A DNA stretch of 64,000 nt from Moellerella wisconsensis ATCC 35017 (GCF_001294465.1 NZ_LGAA01000002.1:124001-188000); one strand, 5' to 3'; positions 20,178 to 31,710 are shown, counted from the first letter of the stretch. Notes: generated by a model from the sequence alone, not told the origin. Numbers and translations are program-made.

Positions 20178-20828
20178 TTAAGCCATTTCTAGCACTTTTT
20201 CCACTAACTTTGTTATCCCTTTTTCTGCCTCTGAAATTGATTGGGCGAGCATATAAGCAGGGGTTGTAACAACTCTGTTATTTTCATCTACTACGATATT
20301 ATCAACTGTACACTGAATATGCATTCCTCCCATCTTCTCAATCTGAGCAATAATGTCAGGATCGTTACCGATAGTTAATCGAACAGATTTATTTAACAAT
20401 TTTGGCAACATAACTGGAGCAATGCACATCAACCCTAATGGTTTTTTTTGCTGATGCATTAATTGCACTAAACTTAATAAATCCTTATTGATTTCACATT
20501 CACTACCTTTGACTGCAAAATCACATAAATTTTTAGCCACGCCGAAACCACCGGGAATAATAAGTGCATCTAGCTTATTGGCATCAGCAGAGGATAGAGG
20601 CGCTATTTCTCCCCTTGATATACGCGAAGACTCTTCCATTTGATTGCGTATCTCTGTTTTTTCTTTCCCATTAACATGATTAATAACAGTGGATTGCGAT
20701 TCATCAGGTGCAAAAAATGTTACTTTAGCATTATTTTTATTCAAAGCTAATATTGTTAATACTGATTCATGGATCTCACTACCATCGAACACACCACAAC
20801 CAGTTAAAATAACTGCAATAGATTTCAT
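20178..20828 (-). CDS. elbB: Glyoxalase III-like protein ElbB
   Basis: A 216-residue DJ-1/PfpI-superfamily protein. E. coli ElbB has weak glyoxalase activity and was found through effects on isoprenoid production. Motifs are VILTGCGVFDGSEIHESV at the start, ALIIPGGFGVAKNLCDFA, and the nucleophile elbow GLMCIAPVMLP with its Cys, then TIGNDPDIIAQIEKMG. It lies upstream of mtgA on the same strand. The sRNA gene arcZ starts about 120 bases beyond its 5' end on the other strand. Confidence 0.94.
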   Translation of the reverse strand: MKSIAVILTGCGVFDGSEIHESVLTILALNKNNAKVTFFAPDESQSTVINHVNGKEKTEIRNQMEESSRISRGEIAPLSSADANKLDALIIPGGFGVAKNLCDFAVKGSECEINKDLLSLVQLMHQQKKPLGLMCIAPVMLPKLLNKSVRLTIGNDPDIIAQIEKMGGMHIQCTVDNIVVDENNRVVTTPAYMLAQSISEAEKGITKLVEKVLEMA

Positions 20829-20945
20829 ATCTCACTCCATTTGTAGTAAATTATCCATTACCTACTAAGGGGAATAAACACCAACGTTCATCACAGATCT
20901 TAATGAATCTTGTAACAAAAACGCTAAATTTTGCTATGTTGATGT

Positions 20946-21056
20946 TAATTTCTAAGTTAACGGTATTCCAAATGACTCGCTAGCAAGGCGAGTTGACGAT
21001 TTCCCTGGTGTTGGCGCAATATTCGCGCACCCCAACTTAGGTTGGGGTTATTTTTT
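20946..21056 (+). ncRNA. arcZ: Hfq-dependent sRNA ArcZ
   Basis: ArcZ activates rpoS translation and represses many mRNAs; ArcA-P represses arcZ, and ArcZ lowers arcB mRNA. The segment GATTTCCCTGGTGTTGGCGC (20998-21017) and ATTCGCGCACCCC match the conserved seed and 3' part of E. coli ArcZ almost exactly. The terminator CCCCAAC/GTTGGGG at 21030-21046 and its T run follow. The T run lies antisense to the last Lys codons and stop of arcB, the same convergent overlap as in E. coli. A TATGTT -10 (20935-20940) suggests a start near 20946. The 5' half is less conserved, as expected. Confidence 0.92.
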
Positions 21057-23393
21057 GGCTTCTTGAGCTGCAACCCAGCTTCTCAAGATTTCTATATCCG
21101 TTTTCCAATCTTGTTTTAATTCATCCACCCATTCATCAACATTATCCCACCATGCTGGTAATTCAGGGGATTGGATCTGTTGGGCAATTTGTTGTAAATG
21201 TTTTAATCCAACCGAGCCGGCAGCACCTTTGATTTTATGTGCTTCATCGACAATACCTTTTTGATCTTTTGCCACCATGTTCGAATCCAGTATCGCCAAA
21301 TAGCCGGGCATCATATTTTCAAATACCTGCAAACTATCATGGATCAGTTGCGGTCCAACTAACTCGATATATTGCTGCAGCATTTCGGTATCAAGAATTT
21401 TATCACATTGATTAATATCGACTTCATCGACAGACGTTGGCATATTAATTGCCGCATTCGCCCCCCAATAATGCTCAATAATTTGTGTAAGGGCAGCAAC
21501 AGACAACGGTTTACTCAGCACATCATCCATACCGGCGTCTAAATATTCTTTTTTATCTTTAAGTACATTAGCGGTCAAAGCAATTAAGGGCGGCAATTGA
21601 TCTTTCTGGAATTCCTGGTGCAGTTTTCGCGCAATATCTAACCCGGTCATATCTGGCAATTGAATATCTAATAGCACCAAATCATATTCATTCGGCTGGA
21701 ACAAGGCTAAAGCCTCGGCACCGTTCATCGCTACATCAACAGTATTGCCCAATTTTTCTAGTACCGAACGCGCAACGACCACATTTAACTCAATATCTTC
21801 AACCAGTAAAATATGCAGAGCTGGCAATGGATAATCTCCATCTTCTTGCTCATCCACGGCAACCTCTTCAACGACCGGTGCAATAATTGATAAGGTAAAT
21901 GTCGAACCGTTACCAATCGAACTTTCAACCTGAATATCCCCACCCATATTTTGTGCTAAACGGCGCGATACTGATAAACCGATCCCTGTCCCGGTTGCTG
22001 GCCGTCCACCTGCACTGTCCGTAACCTGATAATACATAGCAAAAATTTTATCGAGTTCATCTTTCGGGATACCGATACCGCTGTCTTGTACCTGAAACAG
22101 CAATTTGTCATCAGCTTCACGCCAGATCCGTAGCTTAACTTCCCCTTTCTGAGTAAATTTGACGGCATTGCCTATCAAATTCCATAATATTTGACGTAAT
22201 CGAGTGCCATCAGAAAGAATTGTTACGGGTAATTCTTCGTCTATTTCTAAGGTAAATTTAAGCCCTTTAGGTTGAGCTAGCAGTCCAGATAGATTTTCAA
22301 GATCAGAAATAAACTCAGTTAAATTAATCGGCTGGTTATCTAATTGTACTTTCCGCCGCTCAATTTTATTCATCTCGATCACATCATTAAAAATATTACC
22401 TAACGTAATCGCGCTGACATGTATAGTTTTGAGATAATTCATTTGCTCGGCGGTCAACTCCGTATCGAGCAAAATCCGACTTAATCCAACAATGCCATTA
22501 AGCGGCGTACGAAGCTCGTGGCTTATAGTAGAGATAAAAGTGGTCTTATCCCTGCTTGCATTCTCTAATGCCTCTTGATAGCGCTTACGTTCAGTTATAT
22601 CACGACCAAAGCCCATAAGGCCGTGGCGTTTACCGATACGATCGTAAAAAGGGACTTTACGTAATTCAAAACAGGCTTTACGCCCATCGGGATAAACCAG
22701 CCACTGTTCATAGGTCAAAGAGACGTTATGACGGAATACTTTTTCATCAGTTTCAATAACTTTAGCGGCAATTTCAGGATCATAAATATCTTTAGGCGTT
22801 AAGCCGACTAACTGTTTTTCACTCTTACCCGTTAATAATTCCGTAGCTCGATTGCATCCTGAGAACTCATTATCTTCATTACGGTAATAGACTAAATCGG
22901 GAGAGGCATCTAAGAAGGAGCGTAATAAAACCGATTGTTGTTCTAATTCGATTTGAGTTTCTTCTCGTCGTGCCATCTCTTTTTTAAGCTTTTTAAGTAA
23001 CTCTAAATGGGCTTGCTCAGCCTTTTCTCGCTCGGCAATTTCTTGATTAAGCTGACTAATATTCTCTTTCAGTTGAGTATTTAAATCGGCATCTCGGGTT
23101 CGCATCACTTCCAGTTTATCCACCATCCGCGAAAGACGTTGGCGCGATTCTTCTAATTGCTCCACGACCACTGAGAGAAAATAAACCGCCCAAGGCGTAA
23201 TAATCAGCCCAAAAAAGATCGAGCGGACTAAATCAATACTCTGTACTTGTCCTTGCAATAAAATAGTCACTGCCATCTGTACAATAATGGCTAGTACCAC
23301 TAATGCAGAGGCTAACAATAGTGAAAATCGCACCAGCCCGAGCTTCATCATCAGGTCGACGTAGTATTGTGCAAGCCCTTTTAGTACTTTCAT
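21048..23393 (-). CDS. arcB: Anaerobic hybrid sensor kinase ArcB
   Basis: Senses quinone redox state and phosphorylates ArcA under low oxygen. The 781 residues show two N-terminal membrane helices (about 22-47 and 57-77), a coiled coil (about 78-150), and a PAS domain with redox Cys180 and Cys241 at the E. coli positions. The kinase core has His292 (TISHELRTPLNG), N-box NLIGNAVKF and G-boxes. A receiver with Asp576 (DLVLLDIQLPD) follows, then an HPt domain with His719 (DEAHKIKGAAGS). All phosphorelay residues are present. Its 3' end overlaps the sRNA gene arcZ on the opposite strand. Confidence 0.98.
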   Translation of the reverse strand: MKVLKGLAQYYVDLMMKLGLVRFSLLLASALVVLAIIVQMAVTILLQGQVQSIDLVRSIFFGLIITPWAVYFLSVVVEQLEESRQRLSRMVDKLEVMRTRDADLNTQLKENISQLNQEIAEREKAEQAHLELLKKLKKEMARREETQIELEQQSVLLRSFLDASPDLVYYRNEDNEFSGCNRATELLTGKSEKQLVGLTPKDIYDPEIAAKVIETDEKVFRHNVSLTYEQWLVYPDGRKACFELRKVPFYDRIGKRHGLMGFGRDITERKRYQEALENASRDKTTFISTISHELRTPLNGIVGLSRILLDTELTAEQMNYLKTIHVSAITLGNIFNDVIEMNKIERRKVQLDNQPINLTEFISDLENLSGLLAQPKGLKFTLEIDEELPVTILSDGTRLRQILWNLIGNAVKFTQKGEVKLRIWREADDKLLFQVQDSGIGIPKDELDKIFAMYYQVTDSAGGRPATGTGIGLSVSRRLAQNMGGDIQVESSIGNGSTFTLSIIAPVVEEVAVDEQEDGDYPLPALHILLVEDIELNVVVARSVLEKLGNTVDVAMNGAEALALFQPNEYDLVLLDIQLPDMTGLDIARKLHQEFQKDQLPPLIALTANVLKDKKEYLDAGMDDVLSKPLSVAALTQIIEHYWGANAAINMPTSVDEVDINQCDKILDTEMLQQYIELVGPQLIHDSLQVFENMMPGYLAILDSNMVAKDQKGIVDEAHKIKGAAGSVGLKHLQQIAQQIQSPELPAWWDNVDEWVDELKQDWKTDIEILRSWVAAQEAKK

Positions 23394-24159
23394 AATTACC
23401 CCGTAAATAAAAATCTTACTGGATCATATATCAAATAAAATAAAAACGGTGGTGGATAATCAGAAAATAATAACTCTCTGTATCTCTGGGTAAGGAGATT
23501 CATTTAACCAATTGAAAATTAGCCAATTAATTAAAACAATAATTACTACAAGCCTATTTCAATCAAAAAATGCCGTAGTTAAATTGAATCAAAAATCACT
23601 GAATGAGAATTAAAATTCATATCAGTTATATTTATTACATTATAAATCATTACTTTTTATTACTATTGAAGAAAAAATATTAAAAATAATTTAATCATCT
23701 TTAAATGAAACGGAAAGAGAAATTAAAGCGTTACAAACCAGAAACAATCAGAACATATGCAAGGTAAATCGTATAAAACACAGTGATTATAAATCTAACA
23801 AAAATAGAATATGAGCTAGCTCACAAAAACCATTTAATCCTATATTTATTTTTTTAATCAAAAACTTACCTCAACAAAATACTAAAAATCTTACTCAATA
23901 GCTAATATTTGACCGCATTAATAAATGTCGCTAAGTTGAATTCTCGCCGTCAACTGTCAACTCAGTCGATTAGGCACACCATATTTATGCAAACTTAGCT
24001 ATATTCATAATACAGCAACAGGCACACACAACAATCATTTAATCGCTATATCAATCAGATAGTTAGCGATATTTACTGACGCCACAACTTAAATTTTCAT
24101 AAACCAGCGTGAGTAAAATTAAAATACCATAGAGCTGCAAGGGAATATTGGGGGCAATC
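23394..24159. other. Divergent regulatory region of arcB and gltB
   Basis: About 770 AT-rich bases with no gene. It contains the candidate CRP site at 23810-23825. In E. coli the long gltB upstream region binds Lrp, IHF and CRP, and the very AT-rich segment 23530-23720 would suit Lrp or IHF, but no specific match can be defended. Confidence 0.55.
23810..23825. promoter_or_regulatory. Candidate CRP-binding site upstream of gltB
   Basis: TATGA-GCTAGC-TCACA matches TGTGA-N6-TCACA at nine of ten positions with a palindromic spacer. It lies 335-350 bases before gltB; gltBDF is CRP-regulated in E. coli. Sequence match only; it could serve arcB instead. Confidence 0.5.
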
Positions 24160-27100
24160 ATGTTATACAATCAGTCACAGGAGCGTGATAACTGTGGTTT
24201 CGGACTTATCGCCCATATCGAAGGCGAACCTAGCCATAAAGTTGTCAGAACCGCAATCCATGCACTCGCCAGAATGCAACATCGAGGCGCAATATTATCC
24301 GATGGTAAAACAGGCGATGGTTGCGGTTTATTATTACAAAAACCCGACCGTTTTTTTCATCTTATCGCCGAAGAAAAAGGTTGGCGATTAGCTAAAAATT
24401 ACGCCGTAGGCATGTTATTTCTCAGTCAAGATGAAAATATTGCCCAGCAATGTCGTCAGATTGTTGAAGAAGAAATTGCCGATGAAACCTTAGCCGTCGT
24501 CGGTTGGCGTACCGTTCCAATTAATAAAGAGATTCTAGGCAGTATTGCGCTCTCTAGCCTACCGAAAATAGAGCAAATTTATATCAATGCTCCCGCGGGA
24601 TGGCGTTCAAGAGATCTAGAACGGCGTCTGTTTATGGCGCGCCGGCGGATAGAAAAACGTATTACCGATAGCGATTTTTATATTTGCAGCCTATCAAACT
24701 TGGTCAATATTTATAAAGGCCTATGTATGGCTGTTGATTTACCTCGTTTTTATCCTGACCTTGCTGACCTCCGAATGGAATCTGCTATCTGTTTATTCCA
24801 TCAGCGTTTCTCAACCAATACTACTCCGCGCTGGCCTCTTGCTCAGCCGTTTCGTTATTTAGCGCATAATGGCGAAATTAATACTATTACCGGTAATCGC
24901 CAATGGGCGCGAGCACGCTCGTATAAATTTCGCACCCCCTTAATCCCGGATTTACAATCTGCTGCGCCATTCGTCAATGAAACAGGCTCTGATTCCAGCT
25001 CATTAGATAATATGCTGGAATTATTATTAAATGGCGGAATGGATTTAGTGCGAGCGATGCGCTTACTGGTTCCACCCGCTTGGCAAAATAATCCAGATAT
25101 GGATGATGATCTTAAAGCCTTCTTTGATTTCAACTCAATGCACATGGAACCTTGGGATGGCCCAGCCGGTATCGTAATGTCTGATGGCCGTTATGCCGCC
25201 TGTAATTTGGACAGAAACGGCCTGCGCCCTGCGCGTTATGTGATAACCAAAGATAAACTAATTACCTGCGCCTCCGAAATTGGTATTTGGGATTATCAGC
25301 CCGATGAAGTCGTCGAGAAAGGCCGTGTAGGCCCGGGCGAATTAATGGTGATTGATACACAAGAAGGTCGCATTCTGCACAGTGCAGAAACCGATAATGA
25401 CCTGAAAAGCCGCCACCCCTATAAACAGTGGTTAGAAAAAAATGTGACTCGTTTAACCGCATTTGAAGATCTCGTCGATAGCTTTTCAGGGCAGCGGGCA
25501 ATGGATAATCAAACGCTAGCCAGCTATCAAAAACAATTTGCTTACAGCAGTGAAGAGTTAGATCAAGTTATCCGCGTGCTAGGCGAAAACGGCCAAGAAG
25601 CGACGGGATCAATGGGTGATGATACGCCATTTGCAGTATTATCTAGCCGGCCGCGTATTATTTATGACTATTTTCGGCAGCAATTTGCTCAAGTCACCAA
25701 TCCTCCGATCGATCCGCTTAGAGAAGCACATGTCATGTCTCTAGCGACCTGTATTGGCCGTGAGATGAATGTTTTTTGCGAGGCCGAAGGCCAGGCTCAT
25801 CGATTAAGTTTTAAATCGCCTATATTGCTGTATTCCGATTTTCAGCAATTACTCTCACAAGATAAACGCTATTATCAGCATGAAATAATTGATATTACTT
25901 ATCAAATAGGCGAATCAACACTAAAACAAGCTATTGACGAGCTGTGCCAGCAAGCCGAAAAACTCGTACGCCAAGGCGTAGTTATGCTGATCCTCTCCGA
26001 TCGTAATATCTCAGCCCAACGGTTGCCTATCCCAGCCCCAATGGCTGTCGGCGCGGTACAGCAACGTTTAATTGAAAAACATTTACGCTGTGATGCCAAT
26101 ATTATCGTTGAAACGGCTAGCGCTCGTGACCCACATCACTTTGCCGTATTGCTTGGCTTTGGGGCAACAGCGATTTACCCGTATCTAGCCTATGAATCAC
26201 TGGCAGCGATGAAAGATAATCAACTATTTGATAAATCGCTTACCGATGTCTTATTGAATTACCGTAATGGGATCAATAAAGGCTTATACAAAATCATGTC
26301 AAAAATGGGTATTTCAACGGTTGCATCTTATCGTTGTGCCAAATTATTTGAAGCCGTTGGGCTAAGTGAAGAGCTAACAGCTGCCTGTTTTGACGGGGTT
26401 ATCAGTCGTATTGGGGGAGCCGATTTTGGCGATTTTGAGCAAGATCTATTTAATCTCTCCCGCCGAGCATGGTTGCCACGCTTACCGCTGGAGCAAGGCG
26501 GAAATCTAAAATATAGCCATACCGGGGAATATCACGCCTATAATCCAGATATCATTAAAACGTTGCAACAAGCCGTTCACAGTGGTGAATACAGTGATTA
26601 TTTAAAATATTCCGCGCTGGTATCTCATCGCCCTATCACGACCCTGCGCGATTTACTGTCGCTAAAAATTGGTAATAATGCGATTGATATCGATGACGTT
26701 GAACCCGCAAGCTCGTTGTATCAGCGCTTTGATACCGCAGCTATGTCAATTGGCGCCCTCAGCCCAGAAGCACATGAAGCATTGGCTATCGCGATGAATA
26801 CTCTCGGTGGCTTTTCTAACTCAGGCGAAGGCGGTGAAGATCCCGTGCGTTATGGCACGCTAAAACGCTCCAGAATCAAACAAGTTGCCTCAGGCCGCTT
26901 TGGGGTCACGCCGTCCTATTTAGTTAGCGCCGATGTTATTCAAATTAAAGTCGCGCAAGGAGCAAAACCCGGAGAAGGCGGACAACTACCGGGAGATAAA
27001 GTCACCCCTTATATTGCAAAGCTGCGCTATTCTGTACCGGGCGTTACATTAATTTCGCCACCACCGCATCATGACATTTATTCAATTGAAGATTTAGCGC

Positions 27101-28617
27101 AGCTAATTTTCGATTTAAAACAAGTTAATCCACAAGCTCTAATTTCGGTCAAATTAGTTTCGGAGCCGGGTGTTGGGACTATTGCGACCGGTGTCGCAAA
27201 AGCCTATGCCGATTTAATCACTGTTGCAGGCTACGATGGCGGCACCGGAGCCAGCCCATTATCGTCAGTCAAATATGCTGGCTGTCCATGGGAATTAGGA
27301 TTAGTTGAAACTCAACAAGCTTTAGTTGCCAATGGATTACGCCATAAAATTCGTCTACAAATAGACGGCGGCTTAAAAACTGGATTAGATATTATCAAAG
27401 CCGCAATATTAGGAGCAGAGAGCTTTGGTTTCGGTACAGGGCCTATGGTGGCATTAGGCTGTAAATATCTACGAATTTGCCATCTTAATAACTGTGCAAC
27501 CGGCGTTGCTACCCAAGATGATACTTTGCGCCAGCACCATTATCACGGATTGCCAGAAAGAGTGATTAATTACTTTAAATTTATCGCCCAAGAAACTCGC
27601 GAAATTATGGCTGCTCTGGGGATTAAACAGTTAACCGACCTGATTGGACGAACTGACTTACTTGATATTATTGAAGGCACTACCGCAAAACAGAGCAAAT
27701 TGAAAATAGAAAAATTGCTGGAACAAGCGCAACCGCAATCAGGCGCACCGGTTTATTGCACCGCGACGAATCCGCCGTTTGATAAAGGAAATCTAAATCA
27801 GCAGATACTGCAAGATGCCCTGCCGTTTATCGAGCAACAACAAAGCAAAACTTTGTATTACGATATTCTCAATACCGACAGATCTGTCGGTGCGCTGCTC
27901 AGCGGCGAAATTGCTCGTCGTCATGGCGATCAAGGCCTCGCAGCCGATCCAATTCGACTGCATTTTGCTGGGACTGCCGGGCAAAGTTTTGGCGTTTGGA
28001 ATGCCGGAGGCGTGGAGTTAACCCTTATTGGTGATGCTAATGACTATGTAGGTAAGGGCATGGCAGGCGGGCGTATTGTGATTGCACCTCCAGTAGGTTC
28101 AGCTTTTTCTAGCCATGAAGCCACCATCATTGGTAATACCTGCCTGTATGGCGCTACTGGCGGCAAGCTGTTCGCCGCAGGCCGTGCTGGGGAACGCTTT
28201 GCGGTGCGAAATTCCGGGGCTATCGCGATAGTTGAAGGGATAGGCGATAATGGCTGTGAATATATGACCGGCGGTATAGTGTGTGTATTAGGGCGCACAG
28301 GTATCAACTTTGGTGCCGGTATGACCGGGGGATTTGCTTACGTGCTTGATGAACTCAATGACTTTAATCAACGAGTTAACCGCGAGATGGTCGAGGTATT
28401 ATCTGTCGGCGATCTGCCGATACATGAAGAACATTTACGTGGTTTGATGACTGAACATGCGCAACTCACTCACTCAGCACGTGCAGAAGCTATTCTCGCC
28501 AACTGGCAACACTGGCTGAGCCATTTTTCACTGGTCAAACCAAAATCTAGCGATGTCAATGCATTGTTAGGACACCGTAGCCGCTCTGCCGCTGAATTGC
28601 GTATTCAGGCACAATAA
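24160..28617 (+). CDS. gltB: Glutamate synthase (NADPH) large subunit GltB
   Basis: Transfers the glutamine amide to 2-oxoglutarate, yielding two glutamates, the second step of the GS/GOGAT ammonia assimilation pathway. The 1485 residues contain the class II amidotransferase domain with propeptide cleavage before the catalytic Cys12 (ERDN-CGFGLIAHIEG). The central domain, the FMN synthase domain (SNSGEGGEDP, GAKPGEGGQLPGDKVTPYIA, AGYDGGTGASPLSSVKY), the 3Fe-4S Cys cluster (CKYLRICHLNNCATGVATQ) and the C-terminal beta-helix follow. A TTG four codons upstream is open, but ATG 24160 aligns with E. coli MLYDKS. gltD follows after 9 bases. Confidence 0.98.
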   Translation: MLYNQSQERDNCGFGLIAHIEGEPSHKVVRTAIHALARMQHRGAILSDGKTGDGCGLLLQKPDRFFHLIAEEKGWRLAKNYAVGMLFLSQDENIAQQCRQIVEEEIADETLAVVGWRTVPINKEILGSIALSSLPKIEQIYINAPAGWRSRDLERRLFMARRRIEKRITDSDFYICSLSNLVNIYKGLCMAVDLPRFYPDLADLRMESAICLFHQRFSTNTTPRWPLAQPFRYLAHNGEINTITGNRQWARARSYKFRTPLIPDLQSAAPFVNETGSDSSSLDNMLELLLNGGMDLVRAMRLLVPPAWQNNPDMDDDLKAFFDFNSMHMEPWDGPAGIVMSDGRYAACNLDRNGLRPARYVITKDKLITCASEIGIWDYQPDEVVEKGRVGPGELMVIDTQEGRILHSAETDNDLKSRHPYKQWLEKNVTRLTAFEDLVDSFSGQRAMDNQTLASYQKQFAYSSEELDQVIRVLGENGQEATGSMGDDTPFAVLSSRPRIIYDYFRQQFAQVTNPPIDPLREAHVMSLATCIGREMNVFCEAEGQAHRLSFKSPILLYSDFQQLLSQDKRYYQHEIIDITYQIGESTLKQAIDELCQQAEKLVRQGVVMLILSDRNISAQRLPIPAPMAVGAVQQRLIEKHLRCDANIIVETASARDPHHFAVLLGFGATAIYPYLAYESLAAMKDNQLFDKSLTDVLLNYRNGINKGLYKIMSKMGISTVASYRCAKLFEAVGLSEELTAACFDGVISRIGGADFGDFEQDLFNLSRRAWLPRLPLEQGGNLKYSHTGEYHAYNPDIIKTLQQAVHSGEYSDYLKYSALVSHRPITTLRDLLSLKIGNNAIDIDDVEPASSLYQRFDTAAMSIGALSPEAHEALAIAMNTLGGFSNSGEGGEDPVRYGTLKRSRIKQVASGRFGVTPSYLVSADVIQIKVAQGAKPGEGGQLPGDKVTPYIAKLRYSVPGVTLISPPPHHDIYSIEDLAQLIFDLKQVNPQALISVKLVSEPGVGTIATGVAKAYADLITVAGYDGGTGASPLSSVKYAGCPWELGLVETQQALVANGLRHKIRLQIDGGLKTGLDIIKAAILGAESFGFGTGPMVALGCKYLRICHLNNCATGVATQDDTLRQHHYHGLPERVINYFKFIAQETREIMAALGIKQLTDLIGRTDLLDIIEGTTAKQSKLKIEKLLEQAQPQSGAPVYCTATNPPFDKGNLNQQILQDALPFIEQQQSKTLYYDILNTDRSVGALLSGEIARRHGDQGLAADPIRLHFAGTAGQSFGVWNAGGVELTLIGDANDYVGKGMAGGRIVIAPPVGSAFSSHEATIIGNTCLYGATGGKLFAAGRAGERFAVRNSGAIAIVEGIGDNGCEYMTGGIVCVLGRTGINFGAGMTGGFAYVLDELNDFNQRVNREMVEVLSVGDLPIHEEHLRGLMTEHAQLTHSARAEAILANWQHWLSHFSLVKPKSSDVNALLGHRSRSAAELRIQAQ

Positions 28618-30045
<1,428 letters not shown>

Positions 30046-30084
30046 TAGTTTAAGCGGGAATAAACGCAAAACAGTAAAATAAAT

Positions 30085-30108
30085 AACAGGGGGATAGCCC
30101 CCCTGTTT
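30085..30108 (+). terminator. Hairpin terminator after gltD
   Basis: AACAGGGGG pairs with CCCCCTGTT around a short loop, but the following TTTAATT tract is poor. Read on the minus strand the hairpin is followed by TTATTTTACTG, so it may act for sspB as well. Confidence 0.6.
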
Positions 30109-30161
30109 AATTATGATGAATAATGTGGCAACCCAGTCTGATACCGAACGCTAGAGGATCA

Positions 30162-30208
30162 GTATTTAATCATACCGTTATTTAATCATATCGTTATTTA
30201 ATGATCCG
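30162..30208. repeat. Three 15-16 bp tandem repeats at the sspB stop codon
   Basis: Units GTATTTAATCATACCG, TTATTTAATCATATCG and TTATTTAATGATCCG lie head to tail. The last contains the final codons and TAA of sspB (minus strand); the other two extend beyond it. Confidence 0.85.
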
Positions 30209-30727
30209 TAGCGCTGGACGACCTTTCGGTGGCTTAGGTGGCTCATCATCAGGAGAAGAAGGCTCCGAGGGTGGCTCGACTGATAAACTGTCATCGCTTG
30301 AATTATCAACCACTTTGATACCACGAAGATGTGCAGTCTTCTCTGTTGAACTGGATGATTCAGTATCCTGTTGATCTACTAATTCAGACTCATCATAAGC
30401 TGCTTCAGGTTCAAACATCATACCAGCCCCATTCTCACGCGCATAAACAGCAATAATCGCCGCCATAGGCACAGATACTTGACGAGGAATACCACCAAAA
30501 CGAGCATTAAACTGCACATACTCATTACTGATATCTAAATTACCCACCGCTCGCGGGGCGATATTTAACACTATCTGTCCATCACGCGCATATTCCATAG
30601 GAACATTTACCCCAGGGGCAGCAACATCCACGACTAAATGGGGAGTTAACTCATTATCCAGCAGCCATTCGTAATGGGCGCGCAATAAATAAGGACGACG
30701 TGGTGACATAGGTGCCATATCCATCAT
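30194..30727 (-). CDS. sspB: ClpXP adaptor SspB
   Basis: Binds ssrA-tagged proteins and other substrates and delivers them to ClpXP. The 177 residues contain the folded substrate-binding domain (RRPYLLRAHYEWLLDNELTPH, VPMEYARDGQIVLNIAPRAVGNL with FNARFGGIPRQVSVP), an acidic flexible linker, and the ClpX-docking tail GRPALRIIK. The frame is open to 30760, but ATG 30727 has GAGG eight bases upstream and starts just after the sspA stop. A second ATG follows directly at 30724. Tandem repeats begin in its last codons. Confidence 0.96.
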   Translation of the reverse strand: MMDMAPMSPRRPYLLRAHYEWLLDNELTPHLVVDVAAPGVNVPMEYARDGQIVLNIAPRAVGNLDISNEYVQFNARFGGIPRQVSVPMAAIIAVYARENGAGMMFEPEAAYDESELVDQQDTESSSSTEKTAHLRGIKVVDNSSDDSLSVEPPSEPSSPDDEPPKPPKGRPALRIIK

Positions 30728-30731
30728 ATTA

Positions 30732-31373
30732 CTAACCTCTTGCTGGAAGGCGCATTTCACGCTCAGCTTCAGTCATTGATGCCAAGAATGCATCACGTTC
30801 AAAGACACGCTGCATATAAACTTGTAAATGTTTGCTGCTAGCTAAATGCAACTCAACACCGAGAACCGGTAAACGCCATAATAGCGGAGCCAAATAGCAA
30901 TCAACCAAACTGAACTCATCGCTCATAAAGAAAGGCATTTCATTGAATACCGGAGAGATAGCAATCAATTCTTCAGCCAGTTGTTTACGCGCAGCTTGTG
31001 CTTCTTGTGCCGTACCTTTTTCAATTTTATTCATCAATGAATACCAGTCTTTTTCAATGCGATGCATTAATAAACGACTGTTACCACGCGCGACTGGATA
31101 CACAGGCATCAATGGCGGATGAGGAAAACGTTCATCGAGGTATTCCATAATGATACGCGGATCGTACAGAGTCAGATCACGATCAACTAATGTTGGTACG
31201 CTCTGGTACGGGTTTAAATCAATAAGATCCTGTGGTAGATGATCATGTTCTACATGTTCAATTTCTACGCTCACCCCTTTCTCTGCCAGCACAATACGTA
31301 CCTGATGGCTAAAAATGTCGGTTGGGCCTGAAAATAATGTCATTACCGAACGTTTGTTGGCAGCGACAGCCAT
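30732..31373 (-). CDS. sspA: Stringent starvation protein A SspA
   Basis: RNA polymerase-associated, GST-fold protein without transferase activity. It is needed for acid tolerance and lowers H-NS levels in stationary phase. The 213 residues carry KRSVMTLFSGPTDIFSHQVR at the N-terminus, VPTLVDRDLTLYDPRIIMEYL and PHPPLMPVYPVARG, and the helical C-terminal half. The frame extends four codons further to a TTG at 31385, but ATG 31373 has GGAGG well placed and matches E. coli. The start of sspB is 4 bases past its stop, so the pair forms an operon. Confidence 0.97.
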   Translation of the reverse strand: MAVAANKRSVMTLFSGPTDIFSHQVRIVLAEKGVSVEIEHVEHDHLPQDLIDLNPYQSVPTLVDRDLTLYDPRIIMEYLDERFPHPPLMPVYPVARGNSRLLMHRIEKDWYSLMNKIEKGTAQEAQAARKQLAEELIAISPVFNEMPFFMSDEFSLVDCYLAPLLWRLPVLGVELHLASSKHLQVYMQRVFERDAFLASMTEAEREMRLPARG

Positions 31374-31710
31374 GAAAACCTCCAAATTTTATAAAAGCAG
31401 AATAACTTTGCTGAAATAACAGAATTATTATTTCAACCCGTTCATCCGCTTTAAAGTTCTCTGTGCTAAAGTTCAATTTTCCATATTGAAAGCTCGCACA
31501 ACCCTCTCGCCAAGTTGATGCGAGAAATAAAAAACAAAAAGCAGGGCTCTAGTTTAGCAGATTTTGCGTACTTTAGGGGGGTGGATGTTGAAAAATCGTG
31601 ATTAAATATCGAAAATAACCAAAATATTCGATTTTATCAGCCAATAAAAACCACTGCGATGTGATATTCAGGATTATATCCTTGAATTTAACTCTAAAGT
31701 TTTTCTAATA
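31374..31710. other. Gap between the rpsI terminator and sspA
   Basis: No gene. It should hold the sspAB promoter on the minus strand. The region 31560-31680 is AT-rich and no -35/-10 pair stands out clearly. Confidence 0.5.
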
